In this document: positions 1 through 9,765 of the stretch, piece after piece
Layout of the letters: each line of letters starts with the position of its first letter
How positions within the stretch are numbered: the first letter of the stretch is position 1
Assembly (NCBI GenBank): GCA_025558095.1
Contig: JAIVFI010000018.1
Coordinates: forward strand, 186,001-250,000
Source of the DNA: Hyaloraphidium curvatum
Lineage: Eukaryota; Monoblepharomycota; Hyaloraphidiomycetes; Hyaloraphidiales; Hyaloraphidiaceae
Length of the DNA: 64,000 nt
Direction: 5' to 3'
Position numbers and translations under genes: made by a program
The notes under the pieces: generated by a model
The model's input: only the letters and a program-made list of their open reading frames with translations
Database searches by the model: none
Told to the model about the DNA's origin: nothing

Positions 1-715
1 GACCCTCGGTGAGCCCCGTGTTGGTGAGCTGGCCGCTTCCGAACCCGCCAGCCGTGTTCGTAAGGGCGGCCAGAAAGGTGCCAGACGGGAGGTACGCATA
101 CACAGTGTCCGAACTGCCCGAAATGGACCAGTCAAAGTCGGTGCCGGAAGGATCCAACAGAGCGCCCTGGCCAGTGCTGGCGGTGATGGACGTCGGGTCC
201 GGAATATCCGTGTTCGACCCAATTGAAACGACAGACCCCTTGGGAACAACGGCGGTGGTCGTCCATTTGACGGCGGGATCGTCGTTAAGGAAGCTGGCTC
301 CGTTCCAAGTGTTGGCGTTGAAGATGACTTCACAACCGGCGGGGATGTCGACTGTGGCGAGGAAACCGACGCGGTCCTGGTCGCCGCCGTACGAGACGAA
401 TGCCACGTCTCCAGCGACCAGGTTGCACTGGGCGTCGTAGCGGCGATACAGGTTATGATTGTTGCTGTACGTGACGCACGCGACATGGCCTTCCGGGGCG
501 CCAGGGAACGCGAACTCGCCTGTCACGCACGACGGGGAAGTGCGGTCAGCATCCGTTAGTCACTGCTGGGCCATGTACTCACAGAACTCGTTGTCTGTGC
601 AGTCGACGCACGACCGACGGAACTTGGGCGCCGAAGGCGATAGCGGCGCAGCGCCGACGGCGAGCGCGAAAGCGAGCAGGAGCAGAAGCGTGGGGAGTGA
701 GGTCGCGGCCTTCAT
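1..715 (-). CDS. Secreted beta-rich domain protein, 3' end cut by window
   Basis: Two exons are visible, 583-715 and 1-519, separated by a 63-bp intron (520-582, GTGAGT...CAG). The frame runs off the window edge. The product begins with a clear signal peptide (MKAATSLPTLLLLLAFALAV), then a short Cys pair (SCVDCTDNEFC). A domain with the pattern GDVAFVSYGGDQDRVGFLA followed by DIPAGCEVIF and W-N-G-A follows. The same pattern of short beta strands occurs in secreted bacterial and protist proteins (G-D-I-A-F-V ... F-V-L-L ... D-I-P-A-G-T), so a beta-sandwich surface or extracellular protein is likely. No catalytic residues are recognised. The start is the only Met that gives a signal peptide. 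Function unknown. Confidence 0.7.
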
Positions 716-1079
716 CGGTTCTGAATGCTGTTGCGGGGACGGGAATGTCGCTGTTGTTAGTCACGGTGTTTGGCTCCCCTTCTTAGGGGACCCCATCCGG
801 TGTGTCCTTGCGTGATCCCTGCGAGTCACCATCCCTAGTGTTCCCAAGGGCCACGAGGGCACCGCCAGTGGCTAACTCGGTCCCAGCTGAAGCAATGCCG
901 ACCGCTCGATCGTCGCCGGGGCACGCGACTAAGGAGGAATATGCGACATTCTGAGTGTCCTACTGACGTCATGATCGGACCTTGATTTGCTCAGACCTGG
1001 GCGAAAACAACGCAGCGAACATCGCAACGGACATCGATAGCGATCTGATAAATACGACAATGCCATCTCTCTACCAGGT
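716..1079. other. Intergenic stretch, nothing recognised
   Basis: About 360 bp between the start of the leftmost gene and the 3' end of the lipase gene. It must contain the promoter of the leftmost gene. I see no TATA box, repeat, RNA gene or coding exon in it. Confidence 0.5.
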
Positions 1080-2301
1080 CTAGAGTCTCGCCTCCGCATC
1101 CGGACCCTTCCACGGTCCCGCCGCCGCCCGCGCGACAGACCACTCAGTCCACTTGCTGATGACCTTCTCCTTGCCAATGTCGTTGTGTGCTGGTGTGACT
1201 ATCAGCGCAGGCTTCGACAAGGCGGCTTCTTGAGGCTCACCTTCGTGTGCGTGCCCTTCCCAGTGCTGGAACTCCTTGTCCTTGCTCCCCACGTTGGCCA
1301 CAAAGTCCAGGATCGGCTGCCACGGCACCAGCTTGTCCGCCGCGCTACCCGTGATCAGGATCGGGAACTTTGTCGCCGCCGCGTCCCTGTGCACGGCCTT
1401 GATCGTCTCGTCCATCGAGCGGGCGAAACCGAGCTGGATCCGGTCGTGAACGAGCGGGTCCGCGAAGTCTGGAAAGAGATGAGCGACGATTCAGCGCGCC
1501 ACGCGCAGCCGCTACCCACAAGCTTCAACCACAGCGGGGTCGTTCGACACCTCCTTCGACAGCGGTGCTGTTTGAAGTGATCACATGAGCGGAGAGCCAG
1601 ACCTCATGGACCGCGGGCTCGTACCTCCGATAATGACGGAGGGCAGCCAGTACGCAAGGGTCATGAGCACGTTGTAGGTGACGAAGTTGACGACGAAGCC
1701 TAGAGCCGGGGCGCTGGCGGCGCAGCCGGCAAAGTTGGGGATATCCCGCCAGTGTACCTGCGAGAATCGGATAGCAAAAAGGCCGCCCATCGAGTGCTGA
1801 CCAAGGAATGAGCCCTGGCTCCGCGACAGGGGGCGCGAACGCCGAAGGAGCCCACCCCGAAGACGATGACCGGGCTGTCGCCCACGAGATCCTTCTCCAC
1901 GACCTTCAAGAGCTTCAGGTACCCCGCAAACATCGCCTCGATGTTCCCCTCCCCCTTCCTCATTCCAGGGTTCAGGTCCACCGTCTTTCCGTGCCCGCGG
2001 TGGTCCGGGGAGAGTACCGAGATGCCGTTGGCCTGGAAGTTGGCAAAGGCGGCATCGTACCGCCCCGAGTGCTCTCCAAAACCGTGGCAGAAAAAGATGA
2101 CGGCCCTCTGGGGCTTGGCGGTGTACTTCCGGTAGAACACTACGGCGGGGCAGGAGGGCGGGAGTTCATGGGCCGTTCCCAGGTGCCGCGTACGGCGGGG
2201 CAGGAGGGCGGGAGTTCGTGGGCCGTTCCCAGGTGCCGCGTCCCGAATCGCGCACCATTCACGCCGTCGTCGGTCACGAAGGTCTTTTCCTCGCACGTCA
2301 T
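1080..2301 (-). CDS. Monoglyceride-lipase-like alpha/beta hydrolase
   Basis: Five exons: 2256-2301, 1856-2139, 1625-1796, 1520-1567 and 1080-1468, giving 312 residues, the usual length of monoacylglycerol lipases. Joined across the introns the product shows the oxyanion segment FFCHGFGEHSGRY, the nucleophile elbow FGHSMGG (its His-Ser created by the splice at 1797/1855), the acid in ITGSAADKLVP and the His in WEGHAHEG. It should hydrolyse monoacylglycerols or related esters in the cytoplasm; substrate is inferred from family only. The introns are 116, 59, 57 and 51 bp. The first one (2140-2255) consists mostly of a 50-bp tandem duplication. No signal peptide is seen. Confidence 0.88.
2141..2240. 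repeat. 50-bp tandem duplication inside an intron
   Basis: Two direct copies of a 50-bp unit, 2141-2190 and 2191-2240, differ at one position (cat versus cgt near the middle). They lie wholly within intron 1 of the lipase gene. The unit is not a multiple of three, so it would break the frame if it were exonic. The near identity points to a recent slippage event. Confidence 0.9.
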
Positions 2302-2586
2302 GGTGTCTTCTCGGGTGGGCTCACGCCAGCGGTCTCGAAGTGGCAGTGTTGTTGAATGGCCGCGCTGGCATGTGACCACCCGTCGGCACTCGGCACGGAT
2401 CGCAACAAAGAGAAACATCTTTTCCGTAACAAATATCTGGAAATTTGAATGAAGAGGTAATGACAATTGGGGAGCACGCGCCACCCTGAGCCTCAAGGAT
2501 GCTGCGGTGATCCCCTTCGTGGCAAGGCTCAGCGATCAGATCTCTGCCACAGGCGCTGAGCGATCAATCATCATAAAAGATCCATT

Positions 2587-3705
2587 TCACATGAGGAAAG
2601 CTACAATCATCGCCGTCGCGATGGTTCCGCAAAACCCGGCTGTTTGCCGCCCGGCCGACGACGGGCGTCGCGTGCTCTGCGGCACCCCCGTACTCGTGCG
2701 CGTCGGCCTTGGCGGCGGCGGCCGGGGCTCCGGCGCATCCGGGTAAGCCCAAGGCCAGAGCCAGACGGCCCTGCTGCACCAGTGTGTGGGTTCCTCGAAG
2801 CCCGTCTCGTTGTACAGGGCTTTGTTGGCCGCACCGCATTCAAGCAACGGGGTCGTCCAGTCCGCGGTTTCGTACAGCCTCGAGACGCAGAGCTCCCTGT
2901 CGAGCCAAAGGCAGGCCCTGCCGTCCTTGGACATGCAGGCAGGGAGGCCGCGTGGGGACCGGCCAACGATGGTGAAACGTTGCGGCGCATTCCAAGAGTC
3001 AATGACACCCCCGACATTCTGGTTGAAGGTGCCGTTGTAGGCTGTGCTGCTGCGGGGCGCCACTCTGTCGTCCCGCCGCGGACACGGGTCGCCTGTCGCG
3101 TTGGATGTGCAGAAGGCCTGGTACTCCAGCATGTTGCTCATCGTGTTGGAAACGATGCTGCCGCTCCTTCCTTTCGAGTTCCAGACGAAGCGCGGGTCGG
3201 CGCTAAGCAGCGTCCAGGGGCACCCGCCGCACGGCGCGTCGCTGCTGGGGTCAGGCTTCGACGGGCAGCAGACGTCAAACGCTCCGTTCGCTTCGTAGTG
3301 GAAGCGCGTCACGCCCCGGTCGTCGCGCACGTCCGTGGAGTAGAGGCAGAAGGAATCGTCCTCTTGTACGAAAGTGAGCGCGGCCCGGAACAGCGGTGTG
3401 ACCTCTTCGGGAGGATAATCGCTCTCCCGCACGCAGACGGGCGGGTCGCCCTCTTCCCAGGCGGGGCACGGGCCGGGGCACGAAAGCGTCGTCGACGAGC
3501 TGCCGTAGCGACCGCAGCCGGCCCACTCGCGGCAGTACGCCGCGCCCGTCGCGGCGTCGGTCACGTTGTCGACGCCGGACGAGCACCAGGGGTTGAAGCG
3601 CGGCGCCGGCACCGCGCGGGAGGGGAGGGCGAGGGCGGGGAAGAGGGCGGTCAGGGCAAAGAGGAGCTGAGCTCCAGAGCGCTGTGGTTGTCGTGTTCTG
3701 GTCAT
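2587..3705 (-). CDS. Cys-rich secreted protein A, probably GPI-anchored
   Basis: Intronless, 372 residues. There is an N-terminal signal segment (LLFALTALFPALALPSRAVP). A Cys-rich ectodomain of about 290 residues follows, with motifs FNPWCSSGVDNVTDA, CGRYGSSSTTLSCPGPCPA, CCPSKPDP..CGGCPWTLL, DPRFVW, GLPACMSKDGRACLWL, CVSRLYETADWTTPLLECG and HWCSRAVW. Next come a Pro/Thr/Ser-rich stalk and a C-terminal hydrophobic tail (TAGFCGTIATAMIVAFLM) typical of GPI-anchor signals. Every Cys motif recurs in the neighbouring divergent gene at 3994-4977, so the two are paralogues sharing a 288-bp promoter interval. I do not recognise the family. An extracellular, disulphide-stabilised binding or surface protein is the most that can be inferred. 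Confidence 0.8.
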   Translation of the reverse strand: MTRTRQPQRSGAQLLFALTALFPALALPSRAVPAPRFNPWCSSGVDNVTDAATGAAYCREWAGCGRYGSSSTTLSCPGPCPAWEEGDPPVCVRESDYPPEEVTPLFRAALTFVQEDDSFCLYSTDVRDDRGVTRFHYEANGAFDVCCPSKPDPSSDAPCGGCPWTLLSADPRFVWNSKGRSGSIVSNTMSNMLEYQAFCTSNATGDPCPRRDDRVAPRSSTAYNGTFNQNVGGVIDSWNAPQRFTIVGRSPRGLPACMSKDGRACLWLDRELCVSRLYETADWTTPLLECGAANKALYNETGFEEPTHWCSRAVWLWPWAYPDAPEPRPPPPRPTRTSTGVPQSTRRPSSAGRQTAGFCGTIATAMIVAFLM

Positions 3706-3993
3706 TTCGAAGGTAGTTCACTTAGTTCTTGTGACTCGTTCCGACTCGTGGCGAAGCAACCCGGCCGGGCTGAACAACGTCACAACGTTCTCTCCAAGGA
3801 TTCTCCTGTTTCTGGCTTCGCAAGTAACTTGATGCATGCATTTTTCAAATGATACGCTTGACGCTACGACTCCAGACGGTTCCGTCGAGTCTCAGGGCGT
3901 CTGACTCACACTGTCGGCCGCCGGCAAACAGACACAGCCCAAACAAGCGCTTCGAATCACAACGTGCAGACGAGCAACCGGCTTCTACCAACC

Positions 3994-4977
3994 ATGCGCG
4001 CCGCACTGTTCGTCTTCTGGCTGGCTTGCCTCCTCTCACTCGCCGTCGCCCAGGGAGTCCCGAGCCCCTGGTGCTGGGCTAGAAGCGAAACGGTCGCGGA
4101 CCCCGCAACCAGCGAGCCCTACTGCCGCGAAAGCGTCGGGTGCTCCAGGTACGGCGCCGGCCAGTCGACGACGTTGGAATGCCCCGGCACGTGCCCCGCC
4201 CGGCCCGTCGGCCAAGACCCGTCGTACTGCAAGCGCGGCAGCGTTCGCGTTCCGCCCGCGGGCACGGCAGGCTACCGCAAGGCCGTAACATTCAGGGACT
4301 CGTACGGCGACTGCAAGTATTCTTACGAGCTTGTCGACGAGCGGTTCGAGACCAGGTACCAGTTCGAGCAGTCCTTCGGCGTCGTGGGCACCCCACCGGA
4401 CAGCAAGGAGCTGTGCTGCCCCAAGCGGACCTCGGCTGGATGCGGCGGCTGCCCTTGGGATCTGCTGCAGAAGGACCCGCGCTTCCTCTGGGTCGAACCC
4501 GGGGTCAAGGGGAGTCTGGTGCACAACGGCGCTTCTGTCGAGCTGGACTGGCAAAGCTTCTGCCGCCGCGAATCCACCGGTGACGAATGTCCCCTTTGGG
4601 ACGACCGCATCGCACCCTACGGCGATATTCCGTACAGTACCAACTTCAAGCTCCTCGGCGGGAACGGACTAGCGATCGTGTCAGGCCCCGGAGGAAGGTT
4701 CACCCTCGTCGGCAAGACCCCCAACGGGCTCCCCGCATGCATCTCCCGGGACTCCGAAAACTGCGTCTGGCTGGAGAAGGAAATCTGCGCCTCGAGGCTG
4801 TTCGAAACTGCGGACGCGAGCACGCCTTACCTAGAGTGTGGGGAGCGCCACGTGCAGGTGTGGAACTCGACCGGGTTCGAGGACGCCGGACACTGGTGTA
4901 GGAGGGCCGTAGCGGCGAGCCCCGCCGCGTTCGCTGGGCTCGCCGGGAGGCCGGGATTCGAGTGGATGGCCGCCTAG
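3994..4977 (+). CDS. Cys-rich secreted protein B, paralogue of A
   Basis: Intronless, 327 residues from the Met at 3994, chosen because it gives a signal peptide (MRAALFVFWLACLLSLAVAQ). The ectodomain matches the divergent neighbour block by block: PSPWCWARSETVADPAT, CSRYGAGQSTTLECPGTCPA, CCPKRTSAGCGGCPWDLL, KDPRFLWVEPG, GLPACISRDSENCVWLEKE, CASRLFETADASTPYLECG, TGFEDAGHWCRRAV. Unlike the partner it has no Pro-rich stalk or C-terminal hydrophobic tail. It is therefore probably released rather than membrane-anchored. The family is unknown to me. A local inverted duplication followed by gain or loss of the anchor is the simplest history. Confidence 0.8.
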   Translation: MRAALFVFWLACLLSLAVAQGVPSPWCWARSETVADPATSEPYCRESVGCSRYGAGQSTTLECPGTCPARPVGQDPSYCKRGSVRVPPAGTAGYRKAVTFRDSYGDCKYSYELVDERFETRYQFEQSFGVVGTPPDSKELCCPKRTSAGCGGCPWDLLQKDPRFLWVEPGVKGSLVHNGASVELDWQSFCRRESTGDECPLWDDRIAPYGDIPYSTNFKLLGGNGLAIVSGPGGRFTLVGKTPNGLPACISRDSENCVWLEKEICASRLFETADASTPYLECGERHVQVWNSTGFEDAGHWCRRAVAASPAAFAGLAGRPGFEWMAA

Positions 4978-5218
4978 AGATGGACATTGCTTTGGTGGAC
5001 GAATTCAAGTGTCGGTGTCGAGCTCCCCCGCTGCTTTAGTGTGAAACCTGTCGCCTATACCAGTGTCTGGTGTGTATGCTCTGAGGGCTTCCCGCCGTTC
5101 ATCCGCGTTGTGCATTGGGCGGGCGGGATATTGGCGGGAGTCGGATTGCCGCTTGCCGCGGCTTCCTCTGTCCTGCTCCGTCACACTGAGCCGCGCCGCG
5201 GTGCTTCCACATCGCGAG

Positions 5219-6334
5219 ATGCCCGTCCGTAGACTTTTCGCGTACGCTCTGGGAGCCCTTCCTGCCGTGTCTGCGGCCGTTCCAAGCACCGCCGACCCGC
5301 AAGGGCCCGGCGCACCCGACGGGCTCGCCCGACGCGTCGACGCAGTCGTGCTGGCCGAAATGGACGCGCAGATGATCCCCGGTCTCGCGCTCCTTGTTGC
5401 CCGACACGGAAAGGTCGAGCTCGCGAAGGGCTTCGGCCTCGCCAACGTCGAACTACACGTGCCGGTCACGCGAAAGACGCTCTTCCAGACTGGTTCGCTG
5501 GGCAAGATGTTCACGGCTGCCGGTGTGCTGCTCCAGGTGGACAAGGGGACCGTCGCCCTGGACGACCGCATTGCCAAGTGGTTCCCCGACGCGCCCGGCG
5601 CGTGGAAGGACGTGACCGTGCGGCACCTCCTGAACCACACGTCGGGCATCGCCAACTACACGCGGGATATGTACATGAAGATGTTCAACGCCACGGAGGA
5701 GGACTTTGCGAGGGCCGCGTACGAACTCCCACCGGACTTTGCGCCGGGGACGCGGCACTCGTACAGCAATACGAGCTACGTTCTGCTCGGCATCCTCCTC
5801 CGGAACTGGACCGGCCGTTTCTACGGGGACTACCTCGTCGAGGAGCTCTTCAGACCCCTGGGGATGCGCACCGCGCGGCCCATATCCGAGGCCGACATCA
5901 TCCCGCGCCGCGCGGCCGGGTACCGCCTCGAGGGCGGCCGCCTGCGGAACCAGGAGTGGGTCCCGCAGGCGCTCAACTCGACCGCGGACGGGGCGCTGTA
6001 CATGAGCCTGGAGGACTACGCGGCGTGGGACCGGGCGGTGCGGTCCAAGGCGCTGATTTCGGCGAAGGGGTGGGAGGAGGCGTTCCGGCCCGCGGTGCTG
6101 GAGTCGGGTGAGGAGGTGCCGTACGGGTTCGGATGGCGCCTGGGGGTCGCGGGCGGGCTGCCGTACCGGTACCACGGCGGGGCGTGGCAGGGGTTCAAGA
6201 CGTGGTACTCGATGTACGAAAAGGGCGGGCTGACCGTGGTCGTCCTCACCAACCTCGTGGACGCGGACACGCAGAAGATTGCTGATGCGGTTGCGGCGGC
6301 AGCAGATCCGGCACTGGCCGTTGCTAAACTTTAG
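5219..6334 (+). CDS. Secreted serine beta-lactamase-fold hydrolase
   Basis: Intronless, 371 residues from the Met at 5219, which begins a hydrophobic leader (MPVRRLFAYALGALPAVSAA). It belongs to the class-C beta-lactamase / esterase / DD-peptidase superfamily: SxxK active site S93-L-G-K96 in TGSLGKMFTA, the Y182-S-N motif in YSNTSY, and the H319-G-G box in YRYHGGAWQGF. Eukaryotic members (LACTB-like and secreted forms) act as esterases or peptidases rather than antibiotic-resistance enzymes. The substrate cannot be read from sequence. All catalytic motifs are present and the length is normal for the family. Confidence 0.87.
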   Translation: MPVRRLFAYALGALPAVSAAVPSTADPQGPGAPDGLARRVDAVVLAEMDAQMIPGLALLVARHGKVELAKGFGLANVELHVPVTRKTLFQTGSLGKMFTAAGVLLQVDKGTVALDDRIAKWFPDAPGAWKDVTVRHLLNHTSGIANYTRDMYMKMFNATEEDFARAAYELPPDFAPGTRHSYSNTSYVLLGILLRNWTGRFYGDYLVEELFRPLGMRTARPISEADIIPRRAAGYRLEGGRLRNQEWVPQALNSTADGALYMSLEDYAAWDRAVRSKALISAKGWEEAFRPAVLESGEEVPYGFGWRLGVAGGLPYRYHGGAWQGFKTWYSMYEKGGLTVVVLTNLVDADTQKIADAVAAAADPALAVAKL

Positions 6335-6382
6335 AACTCGCCATGTTTCCGCAAGAGATCAAAACATCGATAGCCTGAAGCG

Positions 6383-7856
6383 TCACGCCGCCATGATCCT
6401 CGGGTGCTCAAAATACCACCGCGCCACCTCCACTTCGAACTTGGGCTCCCCCATGATCGGGTTCCTCAGGCTCCCCGGCACGAACACGAACGCGCCCTCC
6501 ATCCACACCGGCGGGTCCTGCCTCGGGAACGGGTCCCCCTCCACCGCAGGCCCGAGGTTCTCCCCCCTGCGCACGGACCGCCCCGTGCAGAACGAGCAGT
6601 ACTCGAAGGTCGTCCGCGCCGGAGCGAGGCCGAGGTGGGGGTAGTGCCCGACCACGGCGCGGCCCTCGACCGTCTCCACGGCGCCGGAGCGGTAGCCGAT
6701 GCGCCAGCGCCGCGACTCGAGCTGCGCGGAGGGGTAGGGGCACTGCTCCGGGTGGAAGGCGAGGCGGATGCGGTAGACGAACTGGCCTGGGGCGGAAAAG
6801 CGGGGTCAGCGCTCGAGATGCGGGGCGCAGCGGCGACGGCGGAGCACCGACCCCCTGGCGCCCTGTGCTCGGGCGCAAACAGCGAGGACACCCGCACCTC
6901 GATCCCGCGCGTAACAGCCCTGCCGGTCCCCGGTCCGTCCTCGCGGAACATGCTTATCCTCCCCCCCCCATCCACCTCCCTCTCCCCGCCCTCCAATGAC
7001 GCGACCCACGAGGACATGAACTCGCCGAACGGCCCGCGGTCCAGGTATCGCGGCGAGCCGAGCTCCATCTCGACCACGCGGTACTGCAGGTCAGGCGGGG
7101 CGGAGGAGAGGAAGGCGAGGTGCCGGCCCGTGCGCATGCACAGGGCAAAGAGGGAGGCCGAGGTGCCCTCGAAGGGCATGGTGCGGACTACGCCCGAGGG
7201 AAGCATGCGGACCGATACGAACTCGTCTGTGGGTCAATAAAAGGCTCTTAGCCTTACGTAAACGTGCAGCCGGAGTTCTTGGACCCACCGTAGGCGGTCA
7301 GCGTGCCGAACAGCCCGTGGTCCTCCGGTGGTTCCTCGGGTCCGTCCTCGACCAGCAGCTCCTGCCCGTCCAGGAACGAGTACCACAGCAGGAACGCGGC
7401 GAGATCGGGGTGCACAGGCCCTTGTGCTGGCACTTCGATGCCGGGCACGGCCTGTGCGCGCCAGAGGGGCGCCGGGTCGCGGCCGGGGCGGAACAGCGCG
7501 AGGGTGCGTGGCGAGCGATCTTGCAGGAAGGTTTTGAGGCGGTCGAATAGGGGCCTGTGCACGGCGTGCGCGTCCCGCAGCGGGCCGTGTGCGCGGCCGA
7601 ACGCGGCAAAGGCCGCCCGCAGCGCCGCGGCCCGGCCGTCCTCGCCGCCGTCCTCAACGGCGACGCCGTACGCGTCGCACAGCTGCGCCCAGATCGCCGC
7701 GGTGCCGTTTGCCGCGTCGCGCCACGCGCGGCACGCGAGAGACGCGCGCAGAAGCGATCGGCAGTCCGCGCCGAGGAAGAGAAGGCACCGCGCGGCGAGC
7801 TCGGGCGGCAGGTCGGCCGCCGACGCGGGCCCGTCGCGGGCGTCCGATGAAGACAT
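6383..7856 (-). CDS. FBXO3: F-box / SUKH / ApaG protein, FBXO3-like
   Basis: Three exons: 7289-7856, 6852-7226 and 6383-6786, 448 residues (introns 62 and 65 bp). An F-box lies at residues 13-60 (ADLPPELAARCLLFLGADC). A SMI1/KNR4-like (SUKH) region follows to about 200 (FLLWYSFLDGQE). An ApaG fold closes the protein from about 300: GIEVRVSSLF, then VYRIRLAF, TVEGRAVVGHYPHL, FEYCSFC, WMEGAFVFVP and FEVEVARWYF. This F-box, SUKH, ApaG order is that of the ubiquitin-ligase adaptor FBXO3, so it probably recruits substrates to an SCF complex through SKP1. Splice choice at 7288 was set by frame: GTGGG rather than the nearby GTAAG, which would shift the reading frame. Confidence 0.85.
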
Positions 7857-7938
7857 CGAGAGTGGGGCTCGTAGATGGGAAGTCGCGGAATCACGGAAAC
7901 GCGGGCCGGGGGAAGTGCGAGGGCGTCGATCGCGCCGC

Positions 7939-7946
7939 TATAAATA
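7939..7946 (+). promoter_or_regulatory. TATA-box-like element TATAAATA
   Basis: TATAAATA in a GC-rich setting, 134 bp upstream of the Met at 8080 and 83 bp beyond the start of the divergent F-box gene. It is the one clear TATA-like match noticed outside coding sequence in the window. It probably serves the membrane-protein gene; orientation is assumed from the matching strand. Confidence 0.45.
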
Positions 7947-8079
7947 GCCGATCAGTCAAACTCCACTCTCGGAGCCGGCTCCAGCGCCTGCCGAGCAAGT
8001 CAGCACTTGTAAACGCTCAAGGCTACCTCGGAAAGTTCTGGACTTGTCGGCTTCGTGGATTCGGCATCCGGGGAAGCAA

Positions 8080-9642
8080 ATGGCGGCCCCTTCAATGAAG
8101 CCTGAGGAAGCAAGCGCGCCGCTACTGGACGCCGCCGGCTGGATCGCCGTATTCCCTGTCGCCCCCTCTCCGGACCGCGTGCCCGTCGACCCGTGCTCGT
8201 GCGCCGCCGAGCCGGACGATCCGGCCGCCGCCGCCGTGCGGGTCGCTGAACCGCTCACCCGCTCCAAGTTCCTCCGTGGCCTCGCCCCGTTCCCGCTGCT
8301 GGCCGCCCTGGTGAAGCTCCAGCTCTCCGTGCGTCCCGCGGCAAAGCATGTCATCCTGCGCCACGCGTTGTGGGCGGCAACGACCGTCGCTTTGCTCGCC
8401 TCTCTATTTGTCTTCAACGACGGACGCTTCGGGACTGCACAGCTTGCGGTCGGCTACGCCAACATCCTTTTCATGTTTGCTGTCTTTATCTACCTCACGG
8501 GCTTCATCCCCGTCGTAAAGGCGTGGTACTCTGCCTTTTTGACGGAATCGCAGCACGAGATCGCCCCTGCCGTCGAGGAAGATTTTGCGTCGCATCCGAT
8601 GGCCGGCATCGCCCGCTGGTCCCTCATGTTGCTGCCGAACCGCGGCGCGGACGCAGAAAGCCCCGGAGTGACTGAGGCATCGGAGAGTCCGCTTCTCAGA
8701 CACATGGACGGCGACCTGTTCTGCACGTGCGCCCGCGACTCGTGCCTGTTGGGCGTCTGCAAGAATGCCGGAACCCAGAGGCTTCTCGAGATCGTATCCC
8801 GGTTGTTCACTACCAACTTCTTGGGGATCGCAATTGTGTGGACATCGCTGGTCACCTACGCCTCGCTGACATTCACGACCTGGTGGTCGGCATCTTTCGC
8901 AGCACTTTACCTCCCTTTCAGCTTCTTCGCCCATTTCATGGCGGTGGTCCCCCACGAAGCCGCCACTGTTGCCAGCATCCAGCTTGCGACGCGGATGCAG
9001 CACCGAGTGGTTTTGCTCGCGCTTCGGGACCTCCTCTCCCGTTATCGCGACGCCATATCCCTCGGCACCGACGCCGGCCCTTTGCAAGCCTTGCGGGGCC
9101 CGGAGCCAGAGTACTACATGCGGGTAAACGCCGCCCTCGTCGACTCCTGGAAGCAACGGCGTCCCGGGGTCAGCGAACCGAGGTTCTTCATCTTGGTTGT
9201 TTCGGTTTCCATCGTTGGTTTCGTCACCAACGTGGCAGCCGGGGGCTGCGTTGTAGGCTGGGTGCCCGTTAGCCTGCTCATCCTGCTCAACTTCTTGGTT
9301 GTCGATATGGTGGTCCTCGGCTATGCCAACGAGCAGATCTCCACCGTCACGAACCTCTACCGCGCCGCGATTCAGGACACACGCGAGCTCCTCGCCACCG
9401 CCGAATCCGGCCCGTCCCCCGCCCCCGCGGCGGTCTCGGCCGCCCTTCGGAACCACTCGGCGGTGCTGGAATCTTACCTCGCGGCGGACAGGCACCGCGC
9501 CCGCGTGTTCGGGATCGCGGTCGGACATAACGTCACGCGGGGAGTGCTGGTGACCGCGTTCACGGCGGCGCTGGGTCTGTGGACGCTGCTGCGGGGCGCC
9601 GGGGTGTTCTTCACGATGGACATCGCCTGTCCACGAACGTAG
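8080..9642 (+). CDS. Multipass membrane protein of unknown family
   Basis: Intronless, 520 residues starting at the Met at 8080 (MAAPSMKPEEASAPLLD). An upstream in-frame Met at 8044 is possible but adds only 12 residues. About six to eight membrane spans can be seen, for example TTVALLASLFVF, YANILFMFAVFIYLTGFIPV, GIAIVWTSLVTYASLTF, ALYLPFSFFAHFMAVV, FILVVSVSIVGFVTNVAAG, LLILLNFLVVDMVVLGY and TAFTAALGLWTLL. A Cys-containing loop (FCTCARDSCLLGVCKNAG) lies near residue 225. Loops carry acidic and Pro/Ala-rich tails. I do not recognise a transporter or receptor signature, so no function is assigned. Confidence 0.7.
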   Translation: MAAPSMKPEEASAPLLDAAGWIAVFPVAPSPDRVPVDPCSCAAEPDDPAAAAVRVAEPLTRSKFLRGLAPFPLLAALVKLQLSVRPAAKHVILRHALWAATTVALLASLFVFNDGRFGTAQLAVGYANILFMFAVFIYLTGFIPVVKAWYSAFLTESQHEIAPAVEEDFASHPMAGIARWSLMLLPNRGADAESPGVTEASESPLLRHMDGDLFCTCARDSCLLGVCKNAGTQRLLEIVSRLFTTNFLGIAIVWTSLVTYASLTFTTWWSASFAALYLPFSFFAHFMAVVPHEAATVASIQLATRMQHRVVLLALRDLLSRYRDAISLGTDAGPLQALRGPEPEYYMRVNAALVDSWKQRRPGVSEPRFFILVVSVSIVGFVTNVAAGGCVVGWVPVSLLILLNFLVVDMVVLGYANEQISTVTNLYRAAIQDTRELLATAESGPSPAPAAVSAALRNHSAVLESYLAADRHRARVFGIAVGHNVTRGVLVTAFTAALGLWTLLRGAGVFFTMDIACPRT

Positions 9643-9765
9643 ACCATGAAAGCAAGATGATCTATCATCGCATCCGCATCATCCGCAGCATTCCGCAGTG
9701 TACAGTCCGACTCGCCTAGCCCGGTGTGCCCACAGCCATCACCCCTTCCCCCCCTTACCTTCCAA

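Noticed and set aside
2644-3852. 402-residue open frame on the plus strand
   Set aside because: Antisense to Cys-rich protein A; no conserved counterpart opposite paralogue B.
7228-7257. GTAAG donor near the end of the F-box exon
   Set aside because: It looks canonical but would leave the ApaG half out of frame and an intron of about 31 bp; GTGGG at 7288 restores frame with a 62-bp intron.
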